Assembly (NCBI GenBank): GCA_002946415.1
Contig: NJPS01000048.1
Span: forward strand, 124,001 to 188,000
Length of the DNA: 64,000 nt
DNA from: Rutstroemia sp. NJR-2017a BVV2
Taxonomy: Eukaryota; Ascomycota; Leotiomycetes; Helotiales; Rutstroemiaceae
Direction of reading: 5' to 3'
Numbering within the stretch: the stretch's first letter is position 1; every line of letters begins with the position of its first letter. Of this stretch, positions 59,313 to 64,000 are shown in pieces. Under the pieces are notes generated by a model. It was given only the letters and a program-made list of their open reading frames with translations, had not been told where the DNA came from and did not search any database. The position numbers were made by a program, and so were the translations under genes.

Positions 59313-60332
59313 ATGTCGACCTCCAACTCTCTCAAGCAAGCCGCAGAAGCCGCCAGAAAACAAACAGCTGAAGCGATGGAGACCACGAAACGACTTGCTG
59401 ATTCCGCCAAAGCCGACCCCATAGCAATCAAGAACGACATTCTCCATACTCCTTTCATGCGTGCCGCCCTCCCATTTATCAACGGTGGTCTCGCAGGCAT
59501 GTCAGCCACCACAGTCATCCAACCCATCGACATGATAAAAGTCCGCCTCCAACTCGCCGGCGAAGGACTCCGCACCGGCCCCAAACCCACCCCCCTCTCC
59601 GTAACCCGGGAAATCCTCGCCCAAGGCCAAATCCTCGATCTCTACACGGGTCTCTCGGCCGGCCTCCTCCGCCAAGCCGTCTACACCACCGCGCGTCTCG
59701 GCTTCTTCGACACCTTCATGCAAACCCTGACCACGCGCTCCCAAACCAACAACACCAAAATCGGCTTCAAAGAACGCGCCGCCGCCGGTCTGGCAGCAGG
59801 CGGTCTCGCCGCCATGATCGGCAACCCCGCCGACCTCGCGCTCATCCGCATGCAGTCCGACGGCCTGAAACCGCTCGCCCAGCGCAAAAACTACAAATCC
59901 GTCATCGACGCGCTAACTTCGATTTCCAAAACCGAAGGCATCGCTGCGCTGTGGGCCGGCGCCGCCCCCACCGTTGTGCGCGCCATGGCTTTGAATTTCG
60001 GACAATTGGCCTTCTTCTCGGAAGCCAAGAGCCAGCTGAAAGAACGCACGAGCTGGAACCCGAAGACGCAGACATTGGCCGCGAGCGCAGTGGCGGGGTT
60101 CTTTGCGAGTTTTTTTAGTTTGCCGTTTGATTTTGTGAAGACGAGGTTGCAGAGGCAGGGGACGGGGAAGGAGAGGGTTTATAAAGGGATGGGGGATGCG
60201 TTTGTGAAGGTGGCGAGGGAGGAGGGGCTGCTGAGGTTTTATAGGGGGTTTGGGACTTATTATGTGAGGATTGCGCCGCATGCGATGGTTACGTTGGTGG
60301 TGGCGGATTGGTTGGGATTTGTTACGAAGTAG
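59313..60332 (+). CDS. Mitochondrial carrier, 2-oxoglutarate/malate type
   Basis: Single-exon 339-aa protein from the ATG at 59313 (no upstream in-frame ATG back to the start of the open frame). Three tandem carrier repeats each carry the signature: PIDMIKVRLQ, PADLALIRMQ and PFDFVKTRLQ, with six membrane helices expected in the inner mitochondrial membrane. The N-terminal helix before the first repeat is Ala/Lys-rich. Repeat 1 (FINGGLAGMSATTVIQPIDM) and PADLALIRMQ in repeat 2 fit the oxoglutarate/malate (OGC/DTC) branch, which exchanges dicarboxylates across the membrane; a different dicarboxylate carrier is possible. Third positions switch from C-rich to G/T-rich near 60050. Confidence 0.92.
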   Translation: MSTSNSLKQAAEAARKQTAEAMETTKRLADSAKADPIAIKNDILHTPFMRAALPFINGGLAGMSATTVIQPIDMIKVRLQLAGEGLRTGPKPTPLSVTREILAQGQILDLYTGLSAGLLRQAVYTTARLGFFDTFMQTLTTRSQTNNTKIGFKERAAAGLAAGGLAAMIGNPADLALIRMQSDGLKPLAQRKNYKSVIDALTSISKTEGIAALWAGAAPTVVRAMALNFGQLAFFSEAKSQLKERTSWNPKTQTLAASAVAGFFASFFSLPFDFVKTRLQRQGTGKERVYKGMGDAFVKVAREEGLLRFYRGFGTYYVRIAPHAMVTLVVADWLGFVTK

Positions 60333-63069
60333 GTTTGTGAGCGGGGGAGGGGGACTGGGTGGGGTGGGGGAGTGTTTGTTTGATTTGACTGGTGGGTGGG
60401 TGGATTTTGTGGGTCGGATTTTTGTGGGTGATTTGATTTGATATGATATGGCGTATGAATGAGGATTTGAGAGTATGATAATGAGTTTTGAACATATAAT
60501 ATATTTGTTTTTCTTGGGGTATTTGATCAGTGTTAGGCTTACAGTAGGCTTAAGATGAGCGGTTATCAATATTTATACTTCGTTCTTGGTGTGTGCGTGT
60601 TGTTGTGTGGATAGATTTATGTGACTTGTTGTTTTCTTGCCTTCGTGGGTGCGCTGATATCTGGGCTGGTGATGGTATGAAGTAATTTGGATTGGATTGG
60701 ATTGGATTGGATTGGATTGGATTGGATTGGATTGGATTGGATTGGATTGGATTGGATTGGATTGGATTGGATTGGATTGAGAGAGTATGGAGAGTGAAAT
60801 TGAAGAGCGAGAGGGAATAAATAGGAGGGTGATGGGAGGTGATGGGATGGGAGGGTCATGGGATGGGATGGGATAGGATGAGGTGGGATAGGATAGGATT
60901 ATAAAGAAAGGAATAGAGGGAAATAAAGATGAGTATAGGATATTAATTGATAATAACTTATAATTGATATCAGGCTGTATAGTATACGTTAACTCCTATA
61001 AACAGAGGATGGGCGGCTTGATATAGATAGTAATAGCTATCTATACACACACCAACTTAACCATAGTCTATAGAACCCCTTAGAAACCCATTTCATATAA
61101 CTAATATTAATATCATCTTATCCTACCGACTACTGATTGAATGAATTAGTATAGTATATAAGAGAGGAGAGTTATCTAATTTAATTCAGATTCGGGTGTG
61201 GAGTATGAGTTTAGATGTAAGTTTAGATGTATAACTGCTTTGGTGCTTGGTTTGTTGGAGATGGTGGGGTTGTATTGGTGAGGAGGATATTGGGGTTCGG
61301 GGGGGATGGTGGGGAGGGGGAGGGGGGAGGATGGAGGAGATAGTGGTTTGGGTTATTGGGGTGGGAAGGGAGAATGGGGGGGGATGAAGAGGGAGTAGGA
61401 TATATATAGGGGGTTGAGGTGAAGTAATGGTTCAATTGTTACTGAGTTATATATTTCGGGATTCAATTGTTTAACTTATTCCTGGGCATTTAATGATCGT
61501 TGGGAGTTACAGGTGGTTATGAGAGAATTATTGGGATTTGGGATGGAAGATTGAGTAGGTGGGGGGTAGAGGGGTAGGGGGGAGAGGGGATATTGTTGCA
61601 GGAGGGATAAGTATGTTGATCTGGGGTGTCTGGATTTGGGTAGTGGAGTCACTGGAGAAGTTGCTGGGGAGAGTACTTCAATCAAGTGATGAGATGGAAG
61701 AAGTGAATGTCGGTGGAGATGTTCGTGGACGGATTGGGAAAGCAATGGCGGTGGTGAAGAGTATTAGTTTCTCTCATCCTGCGAAATTGGATACAAAACC
61801 TTGAAGATTTTAAAACGCTCAAAGAAGTACTTCTCAGGGCGCAAGTGCGACTCTCTTCTTCATGCTCCCAGTTGGCTGTGTATGTCCGAAGTATCAATTT
61901 TCTCGGTCTTTCAGGTCTCCATACTGTAATCATATATCCGACGACTGCTTTTAGTTTGATAATGAATTTTCATTATTTCAGTCTCTCCCTACGCAAGGAA
62001 CTGGTTCCTGTTCATCTTGGATACAACATAAATCTGTCAGTGGTTGATTCTCCATTCATTCATCGCGGCGAGCGCTGTTCGTGACTGCTTGAAAACCCAA
62101 AAAGGGGCTATAACGATTCATTATCAACCATCTGTGAAGCAAGAAGTGGTAAAAGTGTGATTGAATTGCCCATCTAGCTAATTACGTGGGAATGGCCTCT
62201 TTATACCGTAAAGAAAGACCAATTGATCGTACCATATCCAGGGTAATTAGTAGAAACTCTGCACCCTAAACGATCCCATAGTTGTCGTCTCATCTGTATT
62301 CTCATACCATCCTACGGCTTTTATATCAAGAGAAAGTATTCTCAAAATCAATTACCATTTTTACAGAAACTGGTATCTCGTAAAATAACCTTCGAAGACC
62401 TGATGATATTATTTCCAAAGTAGGACGTCAAAAATTGGATTTGCATTACGTTCTTCGGAAACACCGGTAATTAATACCTCAGAACTACCTTGAGCGGAAA
62501 CGTCATGCCGCCCCTTTCCCCACTCGGCCTTGACTCAAGTGCCGTCGACCCCGCTACGATGGATCTCACTGCCGGCTACAAGTACTTGTATCCATCCACA
62601 GCACAACCAAACAACAGTACAGCGGAGCCAGCTCCGAGCATCGGAGTGGAGTTCCACTGATCTAACAGTTACTGTATGCCCTACGAAGTACACGAAGTAA
62701 TGCCGAATACAGTAGCGCAACGCATTTGCGAGAGTTACATAATATGATTCATCGGAGTTCCGATTCTAATTGTTCAATTGACAGGGTAGAATGCGTTTGA
62801 TAAAGCTATCTAGGAGGTACTAAGTCGGTACTTGACTAATAGCTGTCGATCATGCTTTTTGGGATGGCATTATATAGTCGGGGATGCGAAGTTTTGCGTC
62901 TGATGTTTGAAATCGGATTTGCTTCAGGGAACATATCAATTCGATTTCGCAGCTTGGTCAATTTTGAGTTACTGAGTTCGACATATCCAGTAGAGCAGGA
63001 GGCATTCTAGCTCTCATCCATCCAACACCTGACACGCTCACACACGAGAAAGTCAGCCCTTTAGTCGCC
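60333..63069. other. Intergenic with G-rich and pentanucleotide repeats
   Basis: 2.7 kb without a recognised gene. It holds (ATTGG)n at 60687-60779 (about 18 copies), GGATG/GGGAT runs at 60835-60900, and very G-rich low-complexity stretches at 61290-61390 and 61555-61600. ORFs here are repeat translations. Confidence 0.55.
60687..60779. repeat. (ATTGG)n microsatellite
   Basis: About 18 uninterrupted copies of the pentamer ATTGG. Confidence 0.97.
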
Positions 63070-64000
63070 ATGGGTAGTATAAACCACACTTCCGCAGCTA
63101 CGAAACTTCGAGATTTCCTCGAGAACTCGAAAGATATCTTAGTATGTCCCGGTGTATACGATGGCTTCTCAGCACGGATAGCACTTTCCGTAGGCTTTGA
63201 TGCATTATACATGGTATGAATACATGTCCTAGTTCCTTTGACATATCTCTCGATTCTCTCCTCCTAACATCCCATATAACTACCCCAAGCTCATCGCTAA
63301 CGATGCCTTACCCCTTAAACAGACTGGCGCAGGCACCACGGCATCTCGTCTTGGCCACGCCGATCTCGGCATCGCCACCCAATCCGACATGCGCGCCAAC
63401 GCCGAAATGATCGCCTCGATCGACAGCTCCATCCCTCTCATCGCCGACGCCGACACCGGCTACGGCGGTCCGATCATGGTCGGGCGCACCGTAGAGCAAT
63501 ACGCACGTGCTGGGGTGGCGGGCATGCATATCGAAGACCAAGTGCAGACGAAACGATGCGGACACTTGGGCGGAAAAGAGCTTGTAGATCTTGATGTCTA
63601 CGCAAGTCGGATTCGCGCAGCTGTTGCGGCGAGGAAAAGAATCGGGAGTGATATTGTGATTATTGCACGGACGGACGCTCTGCAGGGAATGGGATACGAG
63701 GAGGCGATTCGGAGATTGAAGTTCGTGAGGGATTTGGGCGCGGATGTGGGATTCTTGGAGGGTATGACTTCGGTGGATATGTTCAGGCAAGCGGTAAAGG
63801 ATCTGGCTCCTTGGCCGGTGTTGTTGAATATGGTGGAGGGGGGCATCACACCTACAGTGTCGGTGGATGAGGCGAGAGAGATTGGGTTGAGAATTATTAT
63901 TCATCCGTTGGCTGCTATCAATGCGGCGTACCAACCTATCAAAGATATGTTTGAGCGACTGAAGACGAAGGGGAGGATGGATCATGATCCGAAGTTGACA
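63070..64000 (+). CDS. PEP-mutase/isocitrate-lyase superfamily enzyme (partial, runs off the window)
   Basis: Exon 1 is 63070..63213 and exon 2 runs from 63323 to the window end without a stop; the 109-nt intron is GTATGA..AACAG. Visible features: CPGVYDGFSARIA at the N-terminus, TGAGTTASRLGHADLGIA, the metal-binding DADTGYGG, and the active-site loop KRCGHLGGK (pattern K-[KR]-C-G-H of the isocitrate lyase family), then HIEDQ before it and IIARTDAL after it. The family includes methylisocitrate lyase, oxaloacetate hydrolase, carboxyPEP mutase and dimethylmalate lyase. The sequence shown does not decide between them. These enzymes cleave or form C-C or C-P bonds of small carboxylates with Mg2+. 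Confidence 0.9.

Noticed and set aside
63308..63985. 225-codon minus-strand ORF
   Set aside because: Antisense shadow of the PEP-mutase/isocitrate-lyase exon, whose catalytic motifs are on the plus strand.

Overview
The window looks like nuclear DNA of a filamentous ascomycete (Pezizomycotina; Leotiomycetes is my guess, not proven). Seen directly: 45-110 nt GT..AG introns, HET-domain genes, dispersed 5S rRNA genes, an intron-bearing tRNA-Asp, and AT-rich blocks that align base for base to an intact retrotransposon with C>T and G>A changes, the signature of repeat-induced point mutation (RIP).

Layout. 1-8445: a 6.6-kb Ty3/Gypsy element (736-7369, coding on the minus strand, LTRs 99.5% identical, TSD TAGAT) inserted into an older, RIP-destroyed copy of the same family in the same orientation. 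8446-9500: more AT-rich, ruined DNA. 10130-12108: a HET-domain gene. 12701-12786: tRNA-Asp(GTC). 13-17 kb: decayed DNA with a broken fatty acyl-CoA reductase gene (about 15625-17030). 21416-25432: the most interesting locus, a divergent pair made of a secreted, Tyr/Gly-rich repeat protein with dibasic (Kex2-type) sites and an UstYa-family (DUF3328) oxidase with both HxxHC motifs. This looks like a minimal dikaritin-type RiPP cluster. 25.4-30.3 kb: gene-free, low-complexity DNA. 30335-31979: Nse2/Mms21 SUMO ligase gene. 32931-33049: 5S rRNA. 35233-36947: Git1-like MFS permease.

37886-39126: a repeat-rich protein of unknown function. 39834-44743: two related C-terminal RING proteins, the second frameshifted by a 25-bp tandem duplication. 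46.6-48.3 kb: a major-royal-jelly-protein (yellow) family pseudogene carrying a hAT-type MITE with an exact 8-bp target-site duplication. 48.6-50.6 kb: FunK1-kinase and membrane-protein remnants. 51271-55271: a 1298-aa protein-kinase/HET fusion, whose kinase half carries a degenerate tandem copy of its own catalytic loop. 55555-55673: a second 5S gene, identical to the first. 59313-60332: mitochondrial 2-oxoglutarate/malate-type carrier. 63070-end: PEP-mutase/isocitrate-lyase superfamily enzyme, running off the window.

How the parts work together: two HET proteins, one kinase-fused, point to non-self recognition and cell-death signalling. The precursor and UstYa pair points to a modified secreted peptide. 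The other intact genes are housekeeping or transport genes (Nse2, Git1-like, mitochondrial carrier). Pseudogenes, MITEs and RIP-hit elements lie between them, so this is a gene-poor, fast-evolving region.
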